Shown here one piece after another: positions 24,279-32,619 of a DNA stretch of 33,373 nt. This DNA is from Flavobacteriales bacterium (GTDB lineage Bacteria; Bacteroidota; Bacteroidia; Flavobacteriales_E; Vicingaceae), in the NCBI GenBank assembly GCA_002706365.1, contig PALM01000029.1:1-33373 (forward strand), in the 5' to 3' direction. The notes beneath the pieces are model-generated. The model saw only the letters and a list, made by a program, of their open reading frames with translations, was not told the DNA's origin and made no database searches. Position numbers and translations under genes: made by a program. The stretch's first letter is position 1. Each line of letters opens with the position of its first letter.

Positions 24279-25046
24279 CTAGTCTTCGATCTCTAGCAAT
24301 ACCGGACAATGATCCGAATGCTTGGCTTCTGATAGGATGGTGGCTCTTTTCAAGCGATCTTCCATCGGTTCACTTACCATATTGTAATCGATTCTCCAGC
24401 CCAGGTTCTTTGCTCTGGCATTCGCTCTATAGCTCCACCAGGAATATTGATGTGGCTCCTCATTAAAATGTCGGAATGAATCTATAAAACCACCATCAAC
24501 AAACTTGCTCATCCATTCCCTTTCTTCCGGCTTGAACCCTGAAGTATCCTTATTTCTTTCCGGATTATGGATGTCTATGGGTTTATGGCAGATGTTGTAA
24601 TCACCGGAAATCACCAAATTGGGGATCTCTTTCTTCAAATCTTGCACATAGCTGTAAAAATCATCCAGCCACTGCATTTTAAATGCTTGTCGTTCGTCGC
24701 CACTACTTCCGGAAGGCATATAGACAGAAATCACTGAAAAGTCCTTATAATCGGCTCTAATTACTCTTCCTTCTCTATCGTAGATCTCCATTCCCATTCC
24801 ATATTCCACATGTTTTGGTTCTTCCTTAGACCAAATGGAAACCCCACTATATCCTTTCTTTTCGGCAGGATACCAGTATTTTTTATAATCAAGTGCATCA
24901 AGGTGTTCCGGTTCCAATTGGTCGGCTGTGGCCTTGATCTCTTGAAGGCAGAGGATATCCGCCTTGCTTGCTTCCAGCCACTTCAAAAAATCCTTTCGAA
25001 TTGCCGCTCTTATTCCATTCACATTATAGGAGATGATTCTCTTCAT
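24279..25046 (-). CDS. xth: Exodeoxyribonuclease III (AP endonuclease)
   Basis: A 255-residue endonuclease/exonuclease/phosphatase-fold enzyme from the chosen start 'MKRIISYNVNGIRAA', which is where family members begin; an upstream ATG (25097) would add 17 unconserved residues. Catalytic residues are in place: Asn8 ('YNVNG'), Glu36 ('CLQEIKA'), the 'YMPSGSSGD' and 'VISGDYNICHKPIDI' segments, and His246 in 'SDHCPVLLE'. The segment 'RIDYNMVS' is also typical of the family. It cuts DNA at abasic sites and trims 3' ends in base-excision repair, with Mg2+ in the cytosol. It is divergent from the large barrel gene at 25170. Length is normal. Confidence 0.95.
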   Translation of the reverse strand: MKRIISYNVNGIRAAIRKDFLKWLEASKADILCLQEIKATADQLEPEHLDALDYKKYWYPAEKKGYSGVSIWSKEEPKHVEYGMGMEIYDREGRVIRADYKDFSVISVYMPSGSSGDERQAFKMQWLDDFYSYVQDLKKEIPNLVISGDYNICHKPIDIHNPERNKDTSGFKPEEREWMSKFVDGGFIDSFRHFNEEPHQYSWWSYRANARAKNLGWRIDYNMVSEPMEDRLKRATILSEAKHSDHCPVLLEIED

Positions 25047-25169
25047 TTTCAACTCATTTTTTGAAAGCCTTAAATTTGGGAAGAAAATCAGGAACAATCC
25101 GGAAAAAATCGGCCGAATTTCCCACTAAATGGGCAAAATGAGCGTTAATAACCCCCAATAGAACAACAT

Positions 25170-28100
25170 TTGCTTATCAGGCAGCTCTTAAGTTTTATTC
25201 TACTGTTCGTGCTTTGCTCGCAGATTCAGGCCCAACGCTGGAACAATCTTCGTCAACAGGAACTCCAATTGAACTCAGATAGTATCAAGCTAGATAGTCT
25301 GAGCCTAGTTCCCTCATCCCAAATTTTGAGAGATGGTGAAGGCAAGCTAATTCCCGATTCACTCTATCAGATCGATCATGCGAAGGGTTTATTGATTCCA
25401 GATAAATCCCTAAAGGGAACTCAAGTGCAGATCAGTTATCGAGTGCTGCCGATCGACCTCAGTAAAGAATATTATCACAAAAGCCTGGAAGATATTGAGC
25501 AATCCGATCCGGGTAAATTCGATTACTTCACCATAAAGGAGGATAATAGGGAGAATGAACTTTTCTCCATCAGTGGATTGAATAAAAATGGTAGTATCTC
25601 CAGAGGCGTGAGTTTTGGTAATAACCAAGATCTGGCAGTCAACTCCAATTTGGATCTGCAACTTTCTGGTAGAATTACCGATGAGATCAGCATTCAAGCT
25701 GCTATTAGTGATAATAACCTCCCAATTCAAGCCGAAGGGAATACTCAGCAGCTTCAAGAATTCGACAGGGTGTACATCAAGCTCTTTACCGATAGATCGG
25801 AATTGATCGCGGGTGATTACCTCATCAGCCGTCCTGAAAGTTATTTCATGAACCTCAATAAAAAGGTTCAAGGTGGGGGTTTCTCCACATCCATCATCAC
25901 CAAAGAAACTGCTGAGGACCCTGAGTACGGACAACTATTCACATCTATCAATGCAGCTATTTCAAGAGGTAAGTTCAGCAGGAACGTTATTCCTGGAGTG
26001 GAAGGAAATCAAGGGCCTTATCAACTGCAAGGTGCTGAAGGCGAGTCGTTTGTGATTGTACTTTCAGGTACTGAGAGGGTTTATATCAATGGCAAATTGA
26101 TGAAACGTGGACAGGAGAACGACTATGTGATCGACTACAATACAGCGGAACTCACCTTCACCCCAAATGTGCTGATCACCAAAGACCTTCGAATAGTAGT
26201 CGAATTCCAATACTCAGAGCTAAATTATAGTCGCTCTGTGATCTATTCGGAAAATCAATACAAAGAGGGGAAGTGGCAGATCGACCTGAATCTTTATTCT
26301 GAACAAGACCACAGGAATCAACCGCTTCAGCAAGATCTCAATGAAGAGGATCGTCGGTTGCTTTCTGAAGTTGGGGATGATCTAAATCGGGCCTTTATAA
26401 GCGGAATTGATACAACGGGCTTCATTGATGATCAGGTAAATTATAAGTTGATCGATACCTTGGGTTTTCAAGATGTTTTGATCTACTCCAAGGATCCGGA
26501 TCTTGCCATTTATTCGGCCAGGTTTAGCCAAGTTGGACAGGGAAATGGTAACTATATACAAGTGGCATCTGATGGAAATGGACGAGTGTTCGAATTCGTA
26601 CCTCCGGTGGGCGGAGTTCCCCAGGGTAATTATGAACCCCTAGTGAGATTGATCACACCTAAACGCCGACAAATGTTCACTTTGGGCAATAGCTACCAAT
26701 TTAGCAAGAACACTAAGATCTCTGTTGAAGGTGCTATAAGTCGATTCGATCAAAACACCTTTTCAGATAGGGATTCCGATGATGATGATTCTTATGGTTT
26801 AAGGTTGAATTTCGACCATTCCCAAGCCATAACGGCTCCCGATAGCGGTGTGGAGAGTCGATGGAATAGCAAGCTCTTCTACGAGCAGAGGGGAACTCAT
26901 TTTGAATACATTGAGCGTTACAGAGATGTGGAATTCGATAGAGACTGGAATATTCGAGGCTTGAGTTTAAGTGGCCATGAGTACCTGGTTAGAGCCAGCA
27001 ACGGAGTCTCAAAAGGAAAGAATTTCCTGAACTACGATTTCGACTCCTACATCAAAGGCACAGATTATCAGGGTATTCGAAATGGTTATAGAGGGAATTA
27101 TTCAAAAGGTGGCTTCTCAATTGTCTCTAGAGGATCATACCTAACAGCTGAAGCTGAGGATAATAGTGAGTTCTTAAGACATTATACTACTGTTAGGCAA
27201 AAAGTGCTGGGCTTAACTGTAGGCGGCTATCTAGAGCAAGAGCAGATCCTATTTTATGAAGGTCAGACAGATAGCCTTCAGGCAAGTAGTTTCAATCGTG
27301 TGATCTGGAGAAGTTTCATTGAAAGGGGAGATACCAACTCCGCAAACTTCTATCGCTTATCGTATGGCGAGATCTACGATTACTTCCCCAGGAATGAGCA
27401 ATTGGATTACTCATTGAAGTCGGAGAACTTCGACTTTGATTTCAATCTTGCCAGCAACCCAAACAGTCGCTTGAACGGTAAAGTGAGTTACAGAAAACTA
27501 CTGGTGAAGAATGAAGAGCTAGCTAATCGAGACCCCGAGAATAGCTTAGTTGGTAGATTAGAATACGATCTAAAGGCCTTCAAAGGCTTTATAAGTTCCA
27601 ATACCTTCTATCAAATTGGAAGTGGATTGGAGAATAGAAGGGAGTTTTCATTTTTGCAAGTGAATGATGGACAAGGAACTCATGTCTGGATCGACTTCAA
27701 CGAAAATGGGGTTAGCGAGTTGAATGAATTCGAAATTGCAGGGCCTAACAATCAATTCCAGGCGAATTATATTAAGGTATTTACCCCAACCAATCAGTTT
27801 ATTCGGGTGTTCGACAATCAATTTGCACAAGTGCTGTTCCTCAGGCCCAATGCGCTTTTACAGGGCAAGAAAGGTTTGGCAAAGTTTATTGGACGCTTTT
27901 CAGATAAGGCAGCATATCGCGTTGAGCGAAAAACCGAAGAAGAGGAAAATATTTACAATCCATTCGATACAGAAGTCTCAGATACCAATCTGATCTCTAT
28001 CAATTCATCTTTCTCAAATACCTTTTATTTCAACCGCTTGAACCCCGTATTTGGTATGGAGTTCTTCTTCTTAGATACAAGAGGGAAGAGTTTACTTACC

Positions 28101-28640
28101 AACGGTTTTGAAAGCCGCTCTCAACAACAAAGAGAGCTTAGAGCTAGATACAATATCAGCAGGATCTACTCAATAGAAGCAAGAGCGAGTACCTCAGAAA
28201 GAGCAACAGCCTCTGAATTCTTCAGCAATAGAAACTACATTATCCTAAGTGATGAATTAGAACCCACTTTGATCTATCAGCCTTCTGTGAAATTCAGATG
28301 GAGCTTATCCGGAATCTACGGTGAACGAAGCAATGAATTGGGAGATGAAAGGGTCTTCAACAGGACCTTATCCACCGAAATGAGATTCAATGATGCCGGA
28401 AAAGGAACATTTTCAATGGAGTTGAGCTATATAGAGCTCGACTTCAATAGCTCTGAGAACAGTCCTTTATCATTTGAAATGCTAGACGGCTTGAGTCCGG
28501 GAACCAATATCACATGGACGGTTCTCTGGCAGAGGAATCTCAGCAATAACCTTCAGCTGAATCTGAATTACAGTGGAAGAAAGTCAGAGGATCTTCGAAC
28601 TATTCACACTGGTGGAATGCAGTTGAGAGCCTTCTTTTAA
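25170..28640 (+). CDS. Large putative outer-membrane beta-barrel protein, unknown function
   Basis: A 1156-residue exported protein. The start is a TTG: an in-frame stop lies 19 bases upstream and no ATG precedes the signal peptide 'MLIRQLLSFILLFVLCSQIQ' (cut after Ala21). An N-terminal beta region (about 40-110) is followed by a conserved-looking block 'SISGLNKNGSISRGVSFGNN' and 'LQLSGRITDEISIQAAISDN' (about 130-185). After that, long amphipathic strands continue to the end, and the chain closes with 'GGMQLRAFF', an aromatic barrel signal. The segment 'WIDFNENGVSELNEFEIA' (about 830-850) resembles a calcium-binding loop. The style recalls SprA-type barrels, but it is far shorter and lacks enough shared sequence to assign. 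A TAAATTTG at 25071 could be its promoter. The 3' end abuts a convergent gene with a 3-base gap. Confidence 0.75.
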   Translation: MLIRQLLSFILLFVLCSQIQAQRWNNLRQQELQLNSDSIKLDSLSLVPSSQILRDGEGKLIPDSLYQIDHAKGLLIPDKSLKGTQVQISYRVLPIDLSKEYYHKSLEDIEQSDPGKFDYFTIKEDNRENELFSISGLNKNGSISRGVSFGNNQDLAVNSNLDLQLSGRITDEISIQAAISDNNLPIQAEGNTQQLQEFDRVYIKLFTDRSELIAGDYLISRPESYFMNLNKKVQGGGFSTSIITKETAEDPEYGQLFTSINAAISRGKFSRNVIPGVEGNQGPYQLQGAEGESFVIVLSGTERVYINGKLMKRGQENDYVIDYNTAELTFTPNVLITKDLRIVVEFQYSELNYSRSVIYSENQYKEGKWQIDLNLYSEQDHRNQPLQQDLNEEDRRLLSEVGDDLNRAFISGIDTTGFIDDQVNYKLIDTLGFQDVLIYSKDPDLAIYSARFSQVGQGNGNYIQVASDGNGRVFEFVPPVGGVPQGNYEPLVRLITPKRRQMFTLGNSYQFSKNTKISVEGAISRFDQNTFSDRDSDDDDSYGLRLNFDHSQAITAPDSGVESRWNSKLFYEQRGTHFEYIERYRDVEFDRDWNIRGLSLSGHEYLVRASNGVSKGKNFLNYDFDSYIKGTDYQGIRNGYRGNYSKGGFSIVSRGSYLTAEAEDNSEFLRHYTTVRQKVLGLTVGGYLEQEQILFYEGQTDSLQASSFNRVIWRSFIERGDTNSANFYRLSYGEIYDYFPRNEQLDYSLKSENFDFDFNLASNPNSRLNGKVSYRKLLVKNEELANRDPENSLVGRLEYDLKAFKGFISSNTFYQIGSGLENRREFSFLQVNDGQGTHVWIDFNENGVSELNEFEIAGPNNQFQANYIKVFTPTNQFIRVFDNQFAQVLFLRPNALLQGKKGLAKFIGRFSDKAAYRVERKTEEEENIYNPFDTEVSDTNLISINSSFSNTFYFNRLNPVFGMEFFFLDTRGKSLLTNGFESRSQQQRELRARYNISRIYSIEARASTSERATASEFFSNRNYIILSDELEPTLIYQPSVKFRWSLSGIYGERSNELGDERVFNRTLSTEMRFNDAGKGTFSMELSYIELDFNSSENSPLSFEMLDGLSPGTNITWTVLWQRNLSNNLQLNLNYSGRKSEDLRTIHTGGMQLRAFF

Positions 28641-28643
28641 AGC

Positions 28644-29588
28644 CTATCTCAATTCGTACTTGGTAGAAGCCATTTCATAGTCTTCTGCATAGAGGAATAA
28701 GGTATATGTTCCCTCCATCATTTCGTACTCCTCTGATGGTTTAGACCAGTCGAGGCAATACTCTTTGGCATTTCTATCGTAGTCGATCGTTAGCTTATCA
28801 GAATAATACCCCTTAACTCCGTTGAATTCGAATTTGAATTCTTCGGTTTCACCAGCAGTTAAGATGCTTCCATCCGGGGCTAGCACCCTAAGATAGATGT
28901 CCTTTTTCTCCATTTCCGCTACACGGTTTTCTTCTATGGTAAAGCAAGCTCTGATCTTATCGGTGCGCTTAGCGCGATCGGTTTCTCTACCGGTCATATC
29001 GCGTTTCACTCTAACACCATAGACGGTGACATTACTCACATCCAATCGACTTGCTAAAGCTACCTTACTACTAAGGTTCTGATTGGTTTTTTCAAGTTTT
29101 TGAGTTTTGGTGCGCTCCTGACTCAAGGTTGTACGAACCTCTTCATTTTCCTCTCTCAGGGTGATGTTCAAGGTATTCAATGAGTCAATGGTCACCACAT
29201 AACCCTTCATGATAGTTCTAAGGGTTCGTGTTTCTTTCTTGAGTTTGTAGATGGCGTAGTCCTTATCCTTAACCTTGTCTAGCAGCTCTTGAATCTCGGT
29301 TTTTCTTTGAGCCAGCTCAATTTTCATTGAGTCATTGTCGGTCTCCAGAGTATCCAACTCATTGAGCATATCCTCCAATTCAGACTCCAGCTCTCCTCTT
29401 TCATCACTTAGCAATTCGATCTCATTGCCCTGTTGATCCAAGGTTCTTCTCAGCTCAAAATACTTCCAGAGTGTAACGCCCAAAGCAAGTGAAAGCAGAA
29501 CAAGCAAAAAGACTAGAGCGCGATTTGTGTTACGTGCGTTAGCTACTTTTTCTCGATTTTGATCGTCGGCTGGTGGGATCTGACTCAT
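28644..29588 (-). CDS. Membrane-anchored coiled-coil protein, unknown function
   Basis: A 314-residue protein. A short polar N-terminus precedes one membrane helix (about 24-41, 'ALVFLLVLLSLALGVTLW'). A long heptad-rich coiled coil follows (about 45-175, many Glu, Leu, Lys). The C-terminal part (about 185-314) is beta-rich, with 'VSNVTVYGVRVKRDMTGRET', 'IRACFTIEENRVAEMEKKDI', 'LRVLAPDGSIL' and 'EGTYTLFLYAEDYEMASTKY'. The topology is probably N-in, with the coiled coil and beta domain in the periplasm. I cannot name the family. It is convergent with the large barrel gene, and a -7 box TATATTTG at 29610-29603 lies 14 bases before its ATG. A role as a periplasmic scaffold or chaperone is only a guess. 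Confidence 0.72.
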   Translation of the reverse strand: MSQIPPADDQNREKVANARNTNRALVFLLVLLSLALGVTLWKYFELRRTLDQQGNEIELLSDERGELESELEDMLNELDTLETDNDSMKIELAQRKTEIQELLDKVKDKDYAIYKLKKETRTLRTIMKGYVVTIDSLNTLNITLREENEEVRTTLSQERTKTQKLEKTNQNLSSKVALASRLDVSNVTVYGVRVKRDMTGRETDRAKRTDKIRACFTIEENRVAEMEKKDIYLRVLAPDGSILTAGETEEFKFEFNGVKGYYSDKLTIDYDRNAKEYCLDWSKPSEEYEMMEGTYTLFLYAEDYEMASTKYELR

Positions 29589-29602
29589 GGGTAGATTTTG
29601 TG

Positions 29603-29610
29603 CAAATATA
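29603..29610 (-). promoter_or_regulatory. -7 promoter element of the coiled-coil gene
   Basis: TATATTTG on the minus strand, 14 bases before the ATG at 29588. No good -33 element is visible at the usual distance. Confidence 0.45.
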
Positions 29611-29703
29611 ATTGATTCAATTTTCGGCTACACCTATTGTTGGCTCTTTGTAGTTTCTTAAAATCTTTCGAACTTTAGATAACTGACAGTTTAATCGATT
29701 ATT

Positions 29704-30384
29704 ATGATCAATTTACTGTTAGATATCATTTACCCTCCATCTTGTGAAGCTTGTGGTACATTAATCCCAAGTCGCTCAGAGCTTTTATGTATAAAGTGCA
29801 GGCTGAATCTATCGCGCACAGATTATCACAAATTGCGAAGGAATCCAGTAGCCCAGCATTTTTGGGGTCGCTTGCAGGTCGAAAGGGCTACTTCTTTCCT
29901 ACATTTTCGAGAGCAAAGCATTTGTCAGCAATTGATCCATAAACTCAAATATGAGGGTAGGCCGGATATTGGTGTGGCTCTAGGCCGATTATTAGCTAGC
30001 GAACTTAAGGTCAATGGGTTTTTTGAAGAGATCGATCTAATTCTGCCAATTCCCATGCATAAGGCAAAACAAAAGAAACGAGGATATAATCAAGCAGAGC
30101 GACTGGCATACGGAGTGGCATTGCAAACGAGTATTGAGATATCGACAGATCATCTGCTAAAGGGAATTCACACTGAATCACAGACCAAGAAGGGTCGCGC
30201 TAAGCGCTTTGAGAATGTACGCGACTCTTTCTCACTTCAGAATGAGAGGGATTTGGATTCAAAACATATTCTCCTAATTGACGATGTAATTACAACCGGT
30301 TCTACCCTTGAGGCATGCGGCAGACTGCTAAAGGACAGGCTTGATTGTCGGCTTAGCATACTCACTTTAGCCGCCACAGATTAA
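29704..30384 (+). CDS. comF: ComF family phosphoribosyltransferase-like protein
   Basis: A 226-residue ComF/GntX-family protein. An N-terminal zinc-ribbon with Cys14, Cys17, Cys29 and Cys32 ('CEACGTLIPSRSELLCIKC') precedes a type I phosphoribosyltransferase fold. The family segment 'LPIPMHKAKQKKRGYNQAERLA' is represented near 118-139, and the PRPP-binding loop 'LIDDVITTGSTLEACG' lies near 191-206. In naturally competent bacteria ComF helps handle incoming single-stranded DNA; in others its role is less clear, and no other com genes are seen here. A promoter -7 box for the next gene overlaps the end of this one. Length is normal for the family. Confidence 0.9.
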   Translation: MINLLLDIIYPPSCEACGTLIPSRSELLCIKCRLNLSRTDYHKLRRNPVAQHFWGRLQVERATSFLHFREQSICQQLIHKLKYEGRPDIGVALGRLLASELKVNGFFEEIDLILPIPMHKAKQKKRGYNQAERLAYGVALQTSIEISTDHLLKGIHTESQTKKGRAKRFENVRDSFSLQNERDLDSKHILLIDDVITTGSTLEACGRLLKDRLDCRLSILTLAATD

Positions 30385-30385
30385 T

Positions 30386-30393
30386 TACTTTTG
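30386..30393 (+). promoter_or_regulatory. -7 promoter element of the methionine-sulfoxide reductase gene
   Basis: TACTTTTG directly after the comF stop codon and 8 bases before the ATG at 30402. A CTTTAG lies 15 bases upstream, inside comF. The following two genes may be read from here. Confidence 0.45.
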
Positions 30394-30401
30394 TCGCTGC
30401 T

Positions 30402-30887
30402 ATGGAAGTAGATATACAGTTGTCGTCTGGTATTGATAAGGAGCAGACTTATCAGGAGTTGATCCCTCAACTAGAAGCTTATTTTTCTGGAGAGGACGAT
30501 TTTATCGCCAATTTGGCTAACCTCTCTGCAATACTTCAAGAAGCATTTGACTTTTTGTGGACGGGCTTCTATATCTGGAAGTTTGATGAATTGGTTCTCG
30601 GTCCATTCCAAGGACCAATGGCATGTACTAGAATCCAAAGTGGGAAAGGGGTTTGTGGAACTGCCTTTGAAAAAGGAGAGACCTTAATTGTTCCTGATGT
30701 AGATAAATTCCCTGGTCATATCGCCTGCAGTGTGCTTTCCAGATCAGAGATTGTGGTTCCAATGATCAAGAATGGCGAAGCAATCGGTGTTTTAGATATT
30801 GATAGCAGTGAGTTGGATCATTTCGACGAGATAGATGCAAAATATCTCGAGCAGATTGTGGCTTTACTTCTCAATTCCTCAAATTAG
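30402..30887 (+). CDS. msrC: Free methionine-(R)-sulfoxide reductase (GAF domain, fRMsr)
   Basis: A 161-residue single GAF-domain protein. It carries the three redox cysteines of fRMsr in the family spacing: Cys75 ('MACTRIQSG'), Cys85 ('GVCGTAFE') and Cys109 ('HIACSVLSRSEIVVP'). 'FLWTGFYIW' (51-59) and 'VLDIDSSELDHFDEID' (about 129-144) are also characteristic. The enzyme reduces free methionine-(R)-sulfoxide in the cytosol with thioredoxin. The start follows comF by 17 bases, with its own candidate promoter, and the next gene starts 4 bases after its stop, so the Ig-like lipoprotein gene is probably co-transcribed. A link to the methionine-related aminotransferase elsewhere in the window is only thematic. 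Confidence 0.93.
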   Translation: MEVDIQLSSGIDKEQTYQELIPQLEAYFSGEDDFIANLANLSAILQEAFDFLWTGFYIWKFDELVLGPFQGPMACTRIQSGKGVCGTAFEKGETLIVPDVDKFPGHIACSVLSRSEIVVPMIKNGEAIGVLDIDSSELDHFDEIDAKYLEQIVALLLNSSN

Positions 30888-30891
30888 CCCT

Positions 30892-32472
30892 GTGAAGAGA
30901 ATTCTATTTTTCATAAGTCTGAGCTTTTTATTTGCCTGTGCACAGCAAGTGGCACCAACGGGCGGACTAAAAGACGAGACTCCTCCGGAAATATTGGTAG
31001 AGGTGCCTAAGAGCGAGAGTACAAATTTTGCAGCAAAGCGAATTGAGATCGAATTTGATGAGTTTGTGAAATTGAATCGACTAAATGAGCAGTTGATCAC
31101 TTCTCCACCTTTGAAATACAATCTACAAACCAGCATTCGTGGGAAAACGCTAAGAATAGAGATCGTAGATACCCTTAAAGAGAATACCACTTATATCTTC
31201 AATTTCGGGAATGCAATAGTTGATATTCACGAGAACAATCCCATTGAGAATTATACCTATGTATTCTCCACTGGAGATATGATCGATACCAATCGCATTT
31301 CAGGTATGGTGATAGATGCCTTTAAAGGTGAACCAATAGAGAAAGTCTTGGTCATGGCTTATAAAGCTTCAAATGAATTGTATGATTCATTGCCCTATTT
31401 GCAACGACCAGACTACATAAGCTTGAGTGATAAGGCTGGAAACTTTAGCTTGAATTATATGCAATCGGGCTCCTATAAGATCTTTGCATTGAAAGAGGAT
31501 AACGACAACTATCTTTTCGATCTACTCACAGAGCCAATTGGCTTTAAAGAGGAGCTAATTGAAGCAAATAGTAATTCAGACAGTCTTAAGATCTTCATCT
31601 TTGAAGAGGATCATGAAGTGCAGTATTTAAAAGAGCAAAATGAAGTGGGTCCTTCTACCCAATTGATCTTCAATTTGCCTAATGAGGAATTCTCTTTCTC
31701 TACTGAGCTTGTGGATAGCCTGAATCTGCATCCAAAAGCTGAATATTACAGTGAGAATAGCGATACTGTAGAGATCTGGTGGCCCGAAATGAAGCTCAGA
31801 TTTCCTTTTATAATCCAAGCAGATACTTTAACGGATACTTTGAATCTTGCTATAGACACTTTGAAAAGCGGGAAAAGAAGTCCGCTCAAGGTCAAGGCCA
31901 TTGGTCCATATCACTTTTACGCCGCCCCAAGACTTGAATTCTCTCAGCCGATTGCTTCCGTGGATACCTCACTTTTTTTCTTGCTGAATTCAGATAGTGT
32001 AAAGGTTCCTGTATCAATAGACACAACTGAGAACGATCGAAAATTCACAATTGAATTCGACAGAAAAGAAGGAGAGGTGTTTACACTGGTATTCGATAGT
32101 GCCAGCTTCACGGATATATATGGCTATCACTTAGACTCTATCGCTTATGCCTTTTCATTGGATGAAACAGCCGACTACGGAAGTTTGAAAGTCAATATCA
32201 GTAGCAACTACAGCGATCAACTGATCCTACACCTCCTGGATCAAAGGAAAGAACCACTTCGAAAAGCTGTCCTTGACGGGACCTCCCATACTTTTAAGTA
32301 CCTAAAAAGCGGAGTGTATACCCTTAAGTTGATTATTGATAGCAATGCCAATGGGCAATGGGATACCGGAAACTACCTAGAAGGCATCCAGCCGGAAAAG
32401 GTCATCAATTACGAAGGCGAGATCCGGGTGAGGAGTCGTTGGGATAAGGAGGTGGATTGGATTTTGTTTTAA
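30892..32472 (+). CDS. Ig-like (Big_5) domain lipoprotein
   Basis: A 526-residue lipoprotein. I choose the GTG at 30892 because it begins a lipoprotein signal ('MKRILFFISLSFLFACAQQ', Cys16) and lies 4 bases after the previous stop. The in-frame ATG at 30835 would overlap the upstream gene by 53 bases and bury the signal. The mature start 'CAQQVAPTGGLKDETPPEIL' and the block to about residue 125 ('IEIEFDEFVKLN', 'TYIFNFGNAIVDIHENN', 'YTYVFSTGD') are typical of the Bacteroidota Big_5 Ig-like family. A carboxypeptidase-like or SdrD-like beta unit (about 130-200) and further beta domains follow, with 'LKLIIDSNANGQWDTGNYLE' near the end, a likely calcium-binding loop. It is probably outer-membrane anchored; the function is unknown. 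Confidence 0.85.
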   Translation: MKRILFFISLSFLFACAQQVAPTGGLKDETPPEILVEVPKSESTNFAAKRIEIEFDEFVKLNRLNEQLITSPPLKYNLQTSIRGKTLRIEIVDTLKENTTYIFNFGNAIVDIHENNPIENYTYVFSTGDMIDTNRISGMVIDAFKGEPIEKVLVMAYKASNELYDSLPYLQRPDYISLSDKAGNFSLNYMQSGSYKIFALKEDNDNYLFDLLTEPIGFKEELIEANSNSDSLKIFIFEEDHEVQYLKEQNEVGPSTQLIFNLPNEEFSFSTELVDSLNLHPKAEYYSENSDTVEIWWPEMKLRFPFIIQADTLTDTLNLAIDTLKSGKRSPLKVKAIGPYHFYAAPRLEFSQPIASVDTSLFFLLNSDSVKVPVSIDTTENDRKFTIEFDRKEGEVFTLVFDSASFTDIYGYHLDSIAYAFSLDETADYGSLKVNISSNYSDQLILHLLDQRKEPLRKAVLDGTSHTFKYLKSGVYTLKLIIDSNANGQWDTGNYLEGIQPEKVINYEGEIRVRSRWDKEVDWILF

Positions 32473-32491
32473 GCGCAGCTTAAAACAAAAT
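32461..32491 (+). terminator. Perfect 14-bp inverted repeat across the stop codon, possible terminator
   Basis: ATTTTGTTTTAAGC, loop GCA, then its exact complement. The left arm encodes the last residues and TAA stop of the lipoprotein gene. The arms are AT-rich and no T-run follows, so it is not a textbook intrinsic terminator. Confidence 0.45.
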
Positions 32492-32541
32492 CTAAGTGCC
32501 TAGAGTGCGCTAGAGTTGTTTCTTAAACTCTTCCGTTACCG

Positions 32542-32556
32542 CGCGACTGTGTCGCG
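32542..32556. repeat. Small GC-rich palindrome
   Basis: CGCGAC, loop TGT, GTCGCG: six perfect base pairs. No T-run follows. It resembles the mini-hairpin at 129-145 in form (perfect arms, three-base loop) but not in sequence. Confidence 0.5.
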
Positions 32557-32575
32557 TGTGTTTGATACCAATTCA

Positions 32576-32583
32576 TAAATTTG
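32576..32583 (+). promoter_or_regulatory. -7 promoter element of the small exported-protein gene
   Basis: TAAATTTG, ending 36 bases before the ATG at 32620. Because it covers a possible TTG start at 32581, it argues for the downstream ATG. The -33 region is weak. Confidence 0.45.
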
Positions 32584-32619
32584 GACTCTGTCATCCTCAA
32601 ACTAAGCCACAAACTAGAA

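Noticed and set aside
25047-25097. Longer exonuclease III start at 25097
   Set aside because: Family members start at MKRIISYN; the extra 17 residues are hydrophobic and unconserved in style.
25170-28640. Identification as SprA, the T9SS translocon
   Set aside because: SprA is about twice as long and its hallmark repeats are not seen; only the general barrel style is similar.
30835-30891. ATG start for the Ig-like lipoprotein inside the preceding gene
   Set aside because: It would overlap the fRMsr gene by 53 bases and bury the lipoprotein signal; the GTG at 30892 gives a normal signal and a 4-base gap.
32581-32619. TTG start for the small exported protein
   Set aside because: It puts 13 polar residues before the signal peptide and coincides with a -7 promoter box.
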